Below are positions 45,126 through 54,484 of a DNA stretch of 64,000 nucleotides, piece by piece. The first letter of the stretch is position 1; each line of letters starts with the position of its first letter. Below the pieces are notes generated by a model. That model saw only the letters and a program-made list of their open reading frames with translations, did not search any database and was not told where the DNA came from. The position numbers were made by a program, and so were the translations under genes. This DNA comes from Candidatus Puniceispirillum sp. (GTDB taxonomy: Bacteria; Pseudomonadota; Alphaproteobacteria; Puniceispirillales; Puniceispirillaceae): positions 1-64,000 of the forward strand of contig JAOEVD010000008.1 of NCBI GenBank assembly GCA_028383305.1, written 5' to 3'.

Positions 45126-45998
45126 ATGGCAAAGCTGGTTTTACTTGGCACTAAGGGCGGCCCGTCACTTCGCGGCGAAGGTGCGTCTTTTTTGCCAACA
45201 TCGTCGCATTTGGCAATTGCCGGTCGGTCGATCATCATTGATTGCGGCCTTGGCGTTACCGCCAGCATGGTCAAAGCAGGCTATCCATTGACCGGCCTGA
45301 CCGATATTTTCATTACCCATTGCCATTCGGATCATATTCTTGAATTTGGCGCGTTGCTGCATACAGCATGGACGGCTGGTCTTGATCGGCCCGTGTCGGT
45401 GTTTGGCCCGCCTGAAATTGCCGCCATCTGGCGCCAATTTTGCGAGATGATGCGGTTTGATATCACCATCCGAATGGCCGATGAGGGGCGCGTACCATTT
45501 GCCGCAATGGCGCAGATCAATATCATTGATGAGAAATCGTCCGATCCAATTCGGCTTGTCGATGAAAATGGCCTGACCGTATCGGCGATGCGTAATGATC
45601 ACCCGCCGGTTGTTGATTCCTATGCTTTACGTTTTGATGCAGATGAAAAATCAATTACATTTTCCGGCGATACACGTTATTTGCCGTCTTTGGCCGGCTT
45701 TGCCAAGAATAGTGATGTTCTGGTGCATGAGGCGATGCTGGCAAAGGGGCTTGATCATGTGCTGGCAAAAACCAAAACTGGCGATGACCGGCTTAAAAAC
45801 CACCTTCTTGCAGCGCATAGCTTTGCTGAACAGGCAGGGCAGATTGCCGCTTCGGCCAATGTTGGGCATTTGGTGTTAAATCATCTGATTCCCCCTGAAC
45901 GCGATATTTGTAGTGATGCCGATTGGCAGGCAGAAACCGGCCGCAGCTTTGACGGACGCTGTTCGGTTGGGCATGACGGTATGGCCATTGAATTCTGA
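45126..45998 (+). CDS. Metallo-beta-lactamase-fold hydrolase, RNase Z-like
   Basis: This 290-residue protein has the MBL metal motif H-x-H-x-D-H in FITHCHSDHILEFG, the third histidine region HPPVVDSYALRF, the bridging Asp in FSGDTRYLPSL and a final His in LVLNHLIPP. This arrangement matches the RNase Z/arylsulfatase-like branch. The catalytic partner and substrate cannot be told; tRNA 3' processing is possible given the tRNA next door, but that link is weak. ATG at 45126 (MAKLVLLGTKGGPS) is chosen over the upstream TTG. It is convergent with the methyltransferase gene. Confidence 0.8.
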   Translation: MAKLVLLGTKGGPSLRGEGASFLPTSSHLAIAGRSIIIDCGLGVTASMVKAGYPLTGLTDIFITHCHSDHILEFGALLHTAWTAGLDRPVSVFGPPEIAAIWRQFCEMMRFDITIRMADEGRVPFAAMAQINIIDEKSSDPIRLVDENGLTVSAMRNDHPPVVDSYALRFDADEKSITFSGDTRYLPSLAGFAKNSDVLVHEAMLAKGLDHVLAKTKTGDDRLKNHLLAAHSFAEQAGQIAASANVGHLVLNHLIPPERDICSDADWQAETGRSFDGRCSVGHDGMAIEF

Positions 45999-46007
45999 CA
46001 TTCTTGA

Positions 46008-46655
46008 TCAGGTTTTTCGGGTGATCACAAAACTGACGTCACCCGAAACATATTTTGTTGATTGTGCGTGGGTTGGGCCAATCATGGCTTCGGCACGGCG
46101 GATAAAGGCTGCACGATCTGCATAGAAAATCTGGCTTTCGATCTTGGCCTTTGGCGCACATAAAAGATTAAGCACCAGCCCATAACGCGCCCGTGCCATA
46201 CAACGGTCAAGACAGGCAAAGATATAATCCATCCATAGGTCAGGATCATCACTATGGGTTAGGTTGAATGTGCCGGAAAACACACAAAAATCCACCAATT
46301 TTGGCGGCGTATTGCCGATTGTGAAAAGCGCATTTTCGGCAGGAAATGTCTGGTGGCAGGCGGCGATCATTGCCCGATTGATATCAACCCCATGATAGAT
46401 CGTTTGGGCATAGGCTGGCGTCTTGTTGATAAATGCCAGCATGGCACCATATCCACAGCCAATATCGGCAATTGTGACCAGCTTTTGTGGTGCAATTTGA
46501 TGCACAAGCGATAGCAAAGCGTCAAAACGCGCAATCTGGCTTGTTTGTGAACGCCAGAAAACGCCTTGGGCGGTGTTGCCGCGATTGGCAAGCCGGTTGC
46601 GATAGGTTCGGTTGAGCTGGCGTTCATGGTTGGCATAGATTAAACGGCGAAGCAA
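46008..46655 (-). CDS. SAM-dependent methyltransferase, class I
   Basis: This class I methyltransferase of about 215 residues has the SAM motif in VTIADIGCGYGAMLAFI, the acidic ribose-binding motif II in HGVDINRAMIAAC and a motif IV-like PPKLVDFCVFSGTFNL. The substrate is unknown. The track starts at a TTG at 46667; a TTG at 46655, six bases after GGAGG, is better (LLRRLIYANHERQ). It is convergent with the metallo-hydrolase gene, with only 9 bases between the stops. Confidence 0.75.
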   Translation of the reverse strand: MLRRLIYANHERQLNRTYRNRLANRGNTAQGVFWRSQTSQIARFDALLSLVHQIAPQKLVTIADIGCGYGAMLAFINKTPAYAQTIYHGVDINRAMIAACHQTFPAENALFTIGNTPPKLVDFCVFSGTFNLTHSDDPDLWMDYIFACLDRCMARARYGLVLNLLCAPKAKIESQIFYADRAAFIRRAEAMIGPTHAQSTKYVSGDVSFVITRKT

Positions 46656-46828
46656 AACTGCCTCCAAAAAGCGCGGCGTGGATTGTGACGGTGCCCAAAA
46701 TCATTTGATCCAGCCCACCAATGATTTAGGTCATTGAGTCATTTAGAACAGGGACTGACTCAAGACAGTTAGTTATTGAATCTGCGCGTTTCGATCAGGC
46801 GTGGCAAGCGCTGTTGTGAGTTGGGCTG

Positions 46829-46876
46829 TTTCTGGGGCTATTTCTGGAACTATTGCTGGGGCTGTTTCTGGGGTTA
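46829..46876. repeat. Short 12-bp tandem repeat in an intergenic region
   Basis: Four imperfect copies of TTTCTGGGGCTA run without gaps (46829-46876), and a weaker copy precedes them. The surrounding 306-base gap (46656-46961) has no gene. The array is not part of a convincing reading frame and lies about 85 bases upstream of the ArsC-like gene. Confidence 0.8.
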
Positions 46877-46961
46877 TGCCTGTTTAGACATCATCAAAAC
46901 CGCGCTTGGCAGGGCTGTTATGGGGCAGTAAGCTTGGCTTCGATCAAACAGGAGGCGGATT

Positions 46962-47294
46962 GTGAAACTTTATGGGCTGAAAAATTGTGATAGTTGCAAA
47001 AAGGCGCTAAAAGTGTTGCAATCTGCTGGACAATCAGTTGAATTTATTGATCTTCGGGCAGTGCCAGTTGCGGCTGAGCAATTGCAAAAATGGCTTGATG
47101 AACATGGTGATGCGGTTCTGGTAAACCGTAAATCAACAACATGGCGCGGGCTGGATGATCAGACGCGCCAACAGCCAGCTCTGGCGTTGCTTCGGGCGAA
47201 CCCAACTTTGATCAAACGGCCGGTCATTGAAATTGGTGACAACAGTTTTGTTGGCTGGACAGCCGAAGTGCAAACGGCGCTTGGGCTTGCCTGA
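46962..47294 (+). CDS. ArsC/Spx-family thioredoxin-fold protein
   Basis: This 110-residue protein has an N-terminal C-x-x-C in YGLKNCDSCKKALK and the family end (LLRANPTLIKRPVIEIGD ... VGWTAEVQ). It resembles YffB/ArsC-like proteins. Arsenate reductase function is not implied: the typical RSP-type substrate residues are not clear and no ars genes are near. The start is a GTG preceded by AGGAGGCG. It is upstream of the Lin0512 pair on the same strand. Confidence 0.85.
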   Translation: MKLYGLKNCDSCKKALKVLQSAGQSVEFIDLRAVPVAAEQLQKWLDEHGDAVLVNRKSTTWRGLDDQTRQQPALALLRANPTLIKRPVIEIGDNSFVGWTAEVQTALGLA

Positions 47295-47404
47295 TCGGGG
47301 CACGCGTTTGTTTGGGTTGGTTTTGCCAAAACAAATGATTATAACTCTGCAAGTAAATGATGCGGTTGGCCGCATTTCCTTTGATGCATGAAGGTGTTTT
47401 GATC

Positions 47405-47758
47405 ATGGCAAAAAAACGGATGGTGATGGAGCTTGGCATGGGCAGCTCGCTTCGCCAGCAAGATTATACGCGGGCGGCATGCCGCGCGGTTGAAGACGCG
47501 CTCTGGCATAATTCTTTATCGATTGCTGATGCCTTTGGCCTTGATCGTTCGGCAATGATCATCGAAGTGGAAATTGGCGTCCAGCAGCCAGAAACGTTGG
47601 ATACAGACAAGGTTGCCGCAATCTTGCCTTATGGGCAGGGGTCGGTTCGCGCGGTTCATGGCGGTCTTGACGTGCCAAAGCCTGATGGCGGCGTTACCGT
47701 TATCGCCAATGCGGCGGTGGTGGTTTATCTCGATCTTGAGCCTGCAGGAGCCGCATGA
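47405..47758 (+). CDS. Lin0512 family protein, first of a tandem pair
   Basis: This 117-residue protein has the pattern RMVMELGMGSSLRQQDYTRA, ACRAVEDALWHNSL, then a beta-rich middle and HGGLDVP, followed by ANAAVVVYLDL. It resembles Lin0512-family small proteins of unknown function. It is about 40 percent similar by eye to the next gene. The track begins at 47357; ATG at 47405 gives the homologous start. It overlaps the next gene by four bases (ATGA). The pair may form a hetero-oligomer. Confidence 0.75.
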   Translation: MAKKRMVMELGMGSSLRQQDYTRAACRAVEDALWHNSLSIADAFGLDRSAMIIEVEIGVQQPETLDTDKVAAILPYGQGSVRAVHGGLDVPKPDGGVTVIANAAVVVYLDLEPAGAA

Positions 47759-48114
47759 TGAAACGTATCATTCTTGAAATGGGTACCGGCAATGATCTTT
47801 ATGGTGAAAATTATACAAAGGCGGCGTGCCGGGCTGTCGATGACGCGCTTCACCATAGTTCTTTGATTCTGTTCCGGTCACTTGGGTTTGATCATGCCGA
47901 TATGGATGTGCGTGTGACGATTGCCGTGCAGGATCCAGAAAAGGTTGACCAAGCGATTGTTGCCGCCAAGCTTCCGCGTGGAAATGCGGTCGTCCAAGTC
48001 GTAAAAGGCGGGTTAGATGTTGTTGATAATGTTCACAATACCAAATCTGTAATCGCCACCGCTGCGGTCGAGGCCTATCTTGATATTAATCCCAAGGACT
48101 GGGTGTCGGCCTAG
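47755..48114 (+). CDS. Lin0512 family protein, second of a tandem pair
   Basis: This 119-residue paralogue of the upstream gene reads RIILEMGTGNDLYGENYTKA, ACRAVDDALHHSSL, a strand-rich middle and VKGGLDVVDNV, then ATAAVEAYLDINP. The same order of blocks and the same length indicate a gene duplication or an obligate pair. ATG lies in the overlap with the preceding stop. No catalytic residue is known for the family; the conserved Glu in LEMGxG, the Cys-Arg in ACRAV and the GGLDV block are worth noting. Confidence 0.75.
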   Translation: MMKRIILEMGTGNDLYGENYTKAACRAVDDALHHSSLILFRSLGFDHADMDVRVTIAVQDPEKVDQAIVAAKLPRGNAVVQVVKGGLDVVDNVHNTKSVIATAAVEAYLDINPKDWVSA

Positions 48115-48142
48115 GTTTTGAGCCTGCCAATGAGGAGGCTAT

Positions 48143-49009
48143 ATGGCACCGTTTGACATGCTGCTTTATGCTGGCGTGGTGTTTGGCTGGTCAACAAGCT
48201 GGCTGCCGTTAAAATGGCAGCTTGGCGTTGTTGCGCCTGAAATCTCTTTGTTCTGGCGGTTTTTGATGGCAGCGCCGATGATGGCGCTTTTGGCGATTAT
48301 GTCTGGCCAGTCATTGCGGTTTAATTGGCGGGTTCATTGGCGGTTTGCCGCGCTTGGCCTGTTTATTTTCTCAGGTAATTTTACGCTATTCTATCACGCT
48401 GCCAACGGGGTGGCATCAGGGCTTTTGGCGGTGGTTTTTTCAACCGCTTCATTGGTGAATGTTCTTATGGGGGCAGCGCTTGGACGCCAGCGTCCGCCAA
48501 TACGGCACCTGCTTGCCGCCTTTGTCGGGATCAGCGGCGTTGCGCTGTTGTATTGGCCTGAATTACAGCTATCCGGAACGGCATTGCCAAGCCTGATATT
48601 TTGCCTTGTTGGCACATTGTTTTTTTGCAGTGGCAATATGGTTTCGGCCGCCAGCCAGCGTCGCGGCATTCCGGTTTTTGCGTCGACGGCTTGGGGCATG
48701 ACCTATGGGGTCTGCTATCTTGGGCTGGTGTCATTTGTCATGGGCTATGAATTTATGATCGAGCTAACGCCGCTTTATGTTGGCTCGCTAATGTGGTTAA
48801 CGATTATTTCGTCAGTTCTGACATTTAGTTGTTATTTGATGCTGATTGGCAAGATTGGTGCCAGCCGTGCAGGCTATGCGACTGTGGTATTTCCGGTTTT
48901 TGCCCTGCTGATTTCAACCAGATTTGAAAATTACCATTGGACCTTGCTTGGTGTTGCCGGATTAGGACTTGTCGTGGCTGGCAATATCATCATGATCCGC
49001 GCCCGTTAG
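48143..49009 (+). CDS. EamA/DMT-family membrane transporter
   Basis: This 288-residue protein has about ten hydrophobic spans and the two-repeat structure of drug/metabolite transporters. WSTSWLPLKWQLGVV lies near the N-terminus, and the C-terminal half-repeat ends in GVAGLGLVVAGNIIMIRAR. The substrate is unknown; members often export amino acids or metabolites. ATG follows GAGGAGG. It lies downstream of the Lin0512 pair with a 28-base gap and is probably in the same transcript. Confidence 0.85.
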   Translation: MAPFDMLLYAGVVFGWSTSWLPLKWQLGVVAPEISLFWRFLMAAPMMALLAIMSGQSLRFNWRVHWRFAALGLFIFSGNFTLFYHAANGVASGLLAVVFSTASLVNVLMGAALGRQRPPIRHLLAAFVGISGVALLYWPELQLSGTALPSLIFCLVGTLFFCSGNMVSAASQRRGIPVFASTAWGMTYGVCYLGLVSFVMGYEFMIELTPLYVGSLMWLTIISSVLTFSCYLMLIGKIGASRAGYATVVFPVFALLISTRFENYHWTLLGVAGLGLVVAGNIIMIRAR

Positions 49010-49021
49010 ATGAGTGATTAT

Positions 49022-49465
49022 CTAGGCAAGCAACATCGCCGCTAGGCTGGTCACCGCGCCGATGGTCAAAATGGTGCGAAGCCGCATATACCAAGCGGGA
49101 ATAAGCCCGCGACTGCCGGCTTGGCGATCTACCGACCAGGTCAGGGCAAATAACGGCATCAAGGCAAGAAGCCGCAGATTAGCGTCAAAAATCAACAGGC
49201 TGGCAAACCCCATAAGTGCCGGCGTGATTGACCAGACATACCAATAGGGGCTGCGATCGTCCTGCATGGCCAATCCCCAGTGAACCGCGCCAAGAAAGCT
49301 GAGGACAATGGCACCATAGGTGGTGCCGCCGATAAATCCATAAAGCACCAGCGCGTCAACGCCGCTATGCGTGCCAAGCGCGGCAAGTCCAAAGGGAATA
49401 AGACCGCCCCAACCAAGCAGGGAAGGCATGTCCGGAATTTGGCTGTGCGGGGCTTGTTGGTTCAT
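49022..49465 (-). CDS. DUF3429 family membrane protein
   Basis: This 147-residue protein with about four to five membrane spans has the DUF3429-like blocks LGWGGLIPFGLAALG, YGAIVLSFLGAVHWGLAM and PALMGFASLLIFD. The function is unknown. The ORF track starts at a GTG, but ATG at 49465 behind AAGGATCGAG is preferred. It is convergent with the DMT gene and divergent from the nuo operon. Confidence 0.75.
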   Translation of the reverse strand: MNQQAPHSQIPDMPSLLGWGGLIPFGLAALGTHSGVDALVLYGFIGGTTYGAIVLSFLGAVHWGLAMQDDRSPYWYVWSITPALMGFASLLIFDANLRLLALMPLFALTWSVDRQAGSRGLIPAWYMRLRTILTIGAVTSLAAMLLA

Positions 49466-49649
49466 CACTCGATCCTTGTTGACGATCAGATACAGTTTGG
49501 TCTTTTGGCGTGGCCTGCCAAAATGGTTAAAAGTAATCTAGGCAATCTTCAATGTGAGATGCAACCATCCATCACAAGACCTGTGTCCAGCCAAGGTTTG
49601 TAATTCCCATAATTTTTGGCTTTTATCCGATATTTTTCCGCTTTGTAGC

Positions 49650-49678
49650 TTGCAATTAGGGCGTCGCTGAATTATTCC
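49650..49678 (+). promoter_or_regulatory. Possible nuo operon promoter
   Basis: TTGCAA (49650-49655) and TATTCC (49673-49678), 17 bases apart, could be -35 and -10 elements, about 40 bases upstream of the nuoA TTG start. The rest of the 250-base gap has no gene or clear operator. This is a guess from spacing and composition. Confidence 0.3.
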
Positions 49679-49718
49679 ATTTGGGGTATGTTTCCGACCT
49701 GCTATTCAGGAGCCCCCA

Positions 49719-50084
49719 TTGGATTTGTTTCTCAGTGAATATCTGCCAATTGCGGTCTTTTTTGCCATTGCGATTGGGCTGTCTCTTGCCTTTGTGCTGA
49801 CCGCTTTTGTGTTTGGCAATCAGCGGCCTGACAGTGAAAAAATGACCGCCTATGAATGTGGATTTGACGCGTTTGATGATTCGCGCCGTCAATTTGACGT
49901 TCGGTTTTATCTTGTTGCTATTTTGTTCATTATTTTCGACCTTGAGGTGGCGTTTCTGTTCCCTTGGGCGGTTGCGCTTGGTGGCATTGGGTTGTTCGGT
50001 TTCTGGTCAATGATGCTTTTTCTTGCCGTTTTGACCATCGGCTTTATCTATGAATGGAAAAAGGGAGCGCTGGAATGGGAGTGA
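49719..50084 (+). CDS. nuoA: NADH-quinone oxidoreductase subunit A
   Basis: NuoA is a small membrane subunit at the hydrophilic/membrane interface of complex I. The 121 residues have three membrane spans, with the signature [44 protein letters not shown]. The Cys and Asp in YECG...FD belong to the flexible loop seen in complex I. The start is a TTG six bases after CAGGAG; no in-frame ATG fits better. It is the first gene of the 14-gene operon. Confidence 0.95.
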   Translation: MDLFLSEYLPIAVFFAIAIGLSLAFVLTAFVFGNQRPDSEKMTAYECGFDAFDDSRRQFDVRFYLVAILFIIFDLEVAFLFPWAVALGGIGLFGFWSMMLFLAVLTIGFIYEWKKGALEWE

Positions 50085-50623
50085 TGGATCCATCATTGGC
50101 ACCGCCAATACCACCGGGCGCCGATCAGGACGCTATTTTGCGGGCTGTTGGTGACGAAATCACCAATCGCGGTTTTGTCATCGCCAAGGCTGATAAATTG
50201 TTCAATTGGGCGCGATCAGGCTCACTATGGCCAATGACCTTTGGTTTGGCTTGCTGCGCTGTTGAAATGATGCATTCAGCGGCTAGCCGGTATGACATGG
50301 ATCGCTATGGTATGCTGTTTCGGCCGAGCCCGCGCCAGTCAGATGTGATGATTGTTGCTGGTACCCTAACCAACAAGATGGCACCTGCTTTACGCCGTGT
50401 TTATGACCAGATGCCAGAGCCGCGTTGGGTTCTGTCGATGGGGTCATGCGCCAATGGCGGTGGTTATTATCATTATTCCTACGCTGTTGTTCGCGGTTGT
50501 GATCGGATTGTTCCTGTTGATGTCTATGTGCCGGGTTGTCCGCCAACGGCCGAAGCGTTGATTTATGGTCTTTTACAGTTGCAGAAGAAAATCCGTCGCA
50601 CCGCTACGATTGCCCGCAGCTAG
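50075..50623 (+). CDS. nuoB: NADH-quinone oxidoreductase subunit B
   Basis: NuoB carries the N2 [4Fe-4S] cluster that passes electrons to quinone. The 182 residues show the double cysteine in [22 protein letters not shown] and [11 protein letters not shown], all four ligands. The track starts at 50054; ATG at 50075 overlaps nuoA by ten bases and follows GGGAG. The N-terminal 30 residues vary between species. Confidence 0.95.
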   Translation: MGVMDPSLAPPIPPGADQDAILRAVGDEITNRGFVIAKADKLFNWARSGSLWPMTFGLACCAVEMMHSAASRYDMDRYGMLFRPSPRQSDVMIVAGTLTNKMAPALRRVYDQMPEPRWVLSMGSCANGGGYYHYSYAVVRGCDRIVPVDVYVPGCPPTAEALIYGLLQLQKKIRRTATIARS

Positions 50624-50675
50624 ACCCAACAACCCTCCGTTTCCTTATGTTAGTTAGCCTTGAGAGGGCGCTGCA

Positions 50676-51335
50676 ATGAATGAAAATGACCTGATTAACG
50701 AAGCTGGCAGCACCAGCGAGTCGCCTTTGCAGCTAATGGCCGATCATTTGCGTGAAATCGGGCAGGGGATTGTGCTGTCATCGGGTATTGTCCATGGTGA
50801 AATTGAATTGCAGGTGAGTGCTGGCGCTGTGGCGCAACTTTTGTTGTTGGTACGCGATGACAGGCAGGCCGCCTTTACCCAGCTTATCGATTTGACAGCG
50901 GTTGACTATCCCGAGCGGAAAGACCGGTTTGATGTTGTTTATCAAATGCTGTCGATGAGCAGTAACATGCGGCTTCGAATTGTTGCGACGGTGAGTGAAG
51001 GCCAGACCGTTCCGTCAGTAACCGGCGTGTTCATGGCGGCAAATTGGGCTGAACGTGAAGTTTGGGACATGTTTGGCATTTTCTTTTCCGGCCACCCTGA
51101 TCTGCGTCGCCTGCTGACCGATTATGGTTTTGAGGGGCATCCGCTTCGCAAAGATTTCCCACTGACCGGCCATGTCGAGGTTCGTTATGATGACACGCAG
51201 CGCCGCGTCATTAATGAGCCGGTGCATCTGGTTCAAGAATTCCGCGATTTTGATTTCCTCAGCCCGTGGGAAGGGATGCATAACGAGCTTGGCGGCAATG
51301 CTGCCAAAGCTGATCCCGACAAAACGGCAAAATAG
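50676..51335 (+). CDS. nuoC: NADH-quinone oxidoreductase subunit C
   Basis: NuoC is the 30-kDa peripheral-arm subunit that packs against NuoD. The 219 residues have [20 protein letters not shown], the signature [24 protein letters not shown] and the end block [16 protein letters not shown]. It is a separate gene, not fused to nuoD as in some enterobacteria. Confidence 0.95.
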   Translation: MNENDLINEAGSTSESPLQLMADHLREIGQGIVLSSGIVHGEIELQVSAGAVAQLLLLVRDDRQAAFTQLIDLTAVDYPERKDRFDVVYQMLSMSSNMRLRIVATVSEGQTVPSVTGVFMAANWAEREVWDMFGIFFSGHPDLRRLLTDYGFEGHPLRKDFPLTGHVEVRYDDTQRRVINEPVHLVQEFRDFDFLSPWEGMHNELGGNAAKADPDKTAK

Positions 51336-51352
51336 GGTGTAAAGAGACAAAC

Positions 51353-52531
51353 ATGGCAGAGATGCAGATCAAACCGATTACGATGAATTTTGGCCCGCAG
51401 CATCCGGCAGCGCATGGCGTCTTGCGGCTTGTGCTGGAAATGGATGGCGAAGTGATCGAGCGCGCCGACCCGCATATCGGCCTTTTGCATCGCGGTACTG
51501 AAAAGCTGATCGAACATAAAACTTATCTTCAGGCTTTGCCCTATTTTGATCGCCTAGATTATGTGTCACCAATGAATCAGGAACATGCCTGGGCGTTGGC
51601 GATTGAAAAGGCGCTTGGCATCGAGGTGCCACGGCGGGCTCAATATATCCGTGTTCTTTATTGTGAAATTGGCCGGATTTTGAACCATCTTTTGAATCTG
51701 ACCACTTTTGCCATCGATGTTGGCGCGATGACGCCGCTTTTGTGGGGTTTTGAAGAACGCGAACATTTGATGGGGTTTTACGAGCGCGCATGCGGGGCGC
51801 GGCTTCACGCTGCCTATTTCCGCCCGGGCGGTGTGCATCAAGATTTGCCTGATGATTTGCTTCGCGACATCAATAACTGGACCAAAACATTTCCGGCCTT
51901 CATTCAGGATATGGAAACCCTGCTTAGCGAAAACCGCATCTTTAAACAGCGTACGGTTGATATTGGCGTAATCAGTGAAGAAGACGCCTTGTCGCTTGGC
52001 ATGACCGGCCCTTGTCTTCGCGGATCGGGTGTTGCTTGGGATTTGCGTAAAAATCAGCCCTATGATGCCTATGATGAGATGGATTTCGACATTCCCATCG
52101 GCAAAACCGGTGATTGCTATGCGCGCTATTTGATTCGTGTCGAGGAAATGCGCCAGTCACTGCGTATCATCGAGCAGGCCATTGCCAATATGCCAAGCGG
52201 GCCGGTAATGGCACCCGATCATAAGGTGACGCCACCACAACGTGGTGAGATGAAACAATCGATGGAAGCCTTGATTCATCATTTCAAGCTTTACACCGAA
52301 GGGTTCCATGTTCCTGAGGGCGAAAGCTATACCGCTGTTGAAGCGCCAAAGGGCGAATTTGGCGTGTTTTTGGTGTCGGATGGTACAAATAAGCCTTATC
52401 GATGCAAAATCCGCGCGCCGGGGTTTTATTTCATGGCAGCGGTAGATCATTTGTCGCGCGGTCATATGCTGGCCGATTCAGTGGCGATTATTGGATCGCT
52501 TGATATTGTTTTTGGTGAGATTGACCGATGA
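51353..52531 (+). CDS. nuoD: NADH-quinone oxidoreductase subunit D
   Basis: NuoD is the 49-kDa subunit that forms much of the quinone site. The 392 residues include [17 protein letters not shown] (quinone-site His region), [35 protein letters not shown] (quinone-site Tyr region), [18 protein letters not shown], and the end [29 protein letters not shown]. The length is standard. The stop overlaps the nuoE start by four bases. Confidence 0.96.
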   Translation: MAEMQIKPITMNFGPQHPAAHGVLRLVLEMDGEVIERADPHIGLLHRGTEKLIEHKTYLQALPYFDRLDYVSPMNQEHAWALAIEKALGIEVPRRAQYIRVLYCEIGRILNHLLNLTTFAIDVGAMTPLLWGFEEREHLMGFYERACGARLHAAYFRPGGVHQDLPDDLLRDINNWTKTFPAFIQDMETLLSENRIFKQRTVDIGVISEEDALSLGMTGPCLRGSGVAWDLRKNQPYDAYDEMDFDIPIGKTGDCYARYLIRVEEMRQSLRIIEQAIANMPSGPVMAPDHKVTPPQRGEMKQSMEALIHHFKLYTEGFHVPEGESYTAVEAPKGEFGVFLVSDGTNKPYRCKIRAPGFYFMAAVDHLSRGHMLADSVAIIGSLDIVFGEIDR

Positions 52532-53184
52532 GTATTGAAGACCGCATTGCCAGTGATCAGCCTGACAGCTTTGCCTTTTCCAAGGAAAATGAAGCTGAAA
52601 TCAAGCGGATTATTGCAAAATATCCTAAAGGCCGGCAGGCCAGTGCGGTAATGCCGCTTCTTGATCTGGCGCAACGCCAGCATGAAAATTGGATTCCGAT
52701 GAAGGCGATTGAACTGATCGCAACCAAGCTGGATATGGCAGAAATTCGCGTTCTTGAAGTGGCAACTTTCTACACCATGTTCAATCTAAAGCCGGTTGGA
52801 AAATATTTCCTGCAGGCCTGCACAACAACGCCTTGTTGGTTGCGCGGATCAGATGAAATGATGCGGGCCATCAAAGACCGTTATCAAATTTCATCAGGGC
52901 AAACCTCGGCTTGTGGGCGGTTCTCGCTTCTTGAGGTTGAATGTCTTGGGGCGTGCGTGAATGCGCCAATCCTGCAAGTGAATGACGATTTCTACGAAGA
53001 TCTGGACTATCAATCCACCGGCGCACTTCTCGACTCGCTTGAGGCGGATGCGCCATTGACGGTTGGATCGGTTCTTGGCCGATCTGGATCTGAGCCGGCA
53101 ACTGGTGCAACAACGCTGGCAGCCGGAAAACTGGGCAAGGCGGTAACTGGAGCAACCAAAAAGCGGAGCCAAGCCAATGCTTAA
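52528..53184 (+). CDS. nuoE: NADH-quinone oxidoreductase subunit E
   Basis: NuoE is the 24-kDa subunit with the N1a [2Fe-2S] cluster. The 218 residues have the thioredoxin-like fold with cluster cysteines in [10 protein letters not shown] and [10 protein letters not shown]. After the conserved part (to about residue 165) comes a variable Ala/Gly/Ser-rich tail (residues about 175-218) that is not needed for cluster binding. The start overlaps nuoD. Confidence 0.95.
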   Translation: MSIEDRIASDQPDSFAFSKENEAEIKRIIAKYPKGRQASAVMPLLDLAQRQHENWIPMKAIELIATKLDMAEIRVLEVATFYTMFNLKPVGKYFLQACTTTPCWLRGSDEMMRAIKDRYQISSGQTSACGRFSLLEVECLGACVNAPILQVNDDFYEDLDYQSTGALLDSLEADAPLTVGSVLGRSGSEPATGATTLAAGKLGKAVTGATKKRSQANA

Positions 53185-54469
53185 TGATGCAGACCGTATT
53201 TTTACCAATATCTATGGTTGGGGTGACGCTGGTTTAAAGGGCGCAAAGGCACGCGGTGATTGGGATAAAACCGCAAAGCTGTTGGCGCTTGGCCATGATG
53301 AGATTGTCGAGCGAATGAAGGCATCAGGCCTTCGGGGGCGAGGCGGCGCGGGATTTCCAACCGGGCTGAAATGGTCATTCATGCCAAAAGAGGTCAAAGA
53401 CCGTCCGCATTATCTGGTGGTAAATGCCGATGAGTCGGAGCCGGGCACATGCAAGGATCGTGATATCATCCGTCATGAGCCGCATAAATTGCTCGAAGGG
53501 TGTGTTGTTGCCGGTTTTGCGATGCGGGCACATGCGGCCTATATCTATATCCGCGGCGAATTTGTGAATGAGGCTCGCCGCCTTCAAGCCGCGATTGACG
53601 AGGCTTATGATGCTGGCCTGCTTGGCAAAGATGCGGCAAAATCAGGCTGGGCATTTAATATTTATCTGCATCGCGGTGCAGGGGCTTATATCTGCGGTGA
53701 AGAAACCGCCCTATTGGAATCATTGGAAGGTCGGAAAGGTCAGCCACGGCTAAAACCGCCATTTCCAGCTGGTGTTGGCCTTTACGGCTGTCCGACAACG
53801 GTGAATAATGTTGAATCGATTGCTGTTGCCCCAACCATCTTGCGTCGTGGTGCCGATTGGTTTGCCGGTCTTGGCAAGGAAAATAACACAGGCACTAAAT
53901 TATTCTGCATTTCGGGTCATGTGAATAACCCGTGTAATGTTGAAGAAGAAATGGGCATTCCGCTTCGTGAATTGCTGGAAAAGCATGCTGGCGGGATTCG
54001 CGGTGGCTGGGATAATCTGCTTGCGGTCATTCCGGGCGGGTCATCAACACCGTTGATGCCAAAAGATGTATGCGCCGATATCACCATGGATTTTGACGCG
54101 CTTCGCAATGCTGGAACAGGGCTTGGCACTGCCGGCATCATCGTGATGGATAAAAGCACCGATGTGGTTAAGGCGATTTCGCGGTTATCGTATTTCTACA
54201 AGCATGAATCTTGCGGCCAATGCACGCCATGCCGTGAAGGCACTGGCTGGATGTGGCGGATGATGGAACGGCTTGTTCGCGGTGAGGCGGAAAGCCATGA
54301 AATTGACACGCTTGAACAGGTAACGCGCCAAATCGAAGGTCATACAATTTGTGCGCTTGGTGATGCTGCGGCATGGCCAATTCAGGGGCTCATCAAACAT
54401 TTCCGGCCCGAAATCGAACGACGGATTGCAGCGCGCCATGCGGTTGACGCTGTGAATGCGGCAGAATAG
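53177..54469 (+). CDS. nuoF: NADH-quinone oxidoreductase subunit F
   Basis: NuoF is the 51-kDa subunit where NADH is oxidised by FMN and electrons enter the N3 cluster. The 430 residues have the FMN/NADH loop [19 protein letters not shown], the ligand-binding [34 protein letters not shown], and the N3 cysteines in [14 protein letters not shown] plus a C-terminal HTICALGD. It overlaps the end of nuoE by eight bases. Confidence 0.97.
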   Translation: MLNDADRIFTNIYGWGDAGLKGAKARGDWDKTAKLLALGHDEIVERMKASGLRGRGGAGFPTGLKWSFMPKEVKDRPHYLVVNADESEPGTCKDRDIIRHEPHKLLEGCVVAGFAMRAHAAYIYIRGEFVNEARRLQAAIDEAYDAGLLGKDAAKSGWAFNIYLHRGAGAYICGEETALLESLEGRKGQPRLKPPFPAGVGLYGCPTTVNNVESIAVAPTILRRGADWFAGLGKENNTGTKLFCISGHVNNPCNVEEEMGIPLRELLEKHAGGIRGGWDNLLAVIPGGSSTPLMPKDVCADITMDFDALRNAGTGLGTAGIIVMDKSTDVVKAISRLSYFYKHESCGQCTPCREGTGWMWRMMERLVRGEAESHEIDTLEQVTRQIEGHTICALGDAAAWPIQGLIKHFRPEIERRIAARHAVDAVNAAE

Positions 54470-54484
54470 AAAGCGGACAGCACC

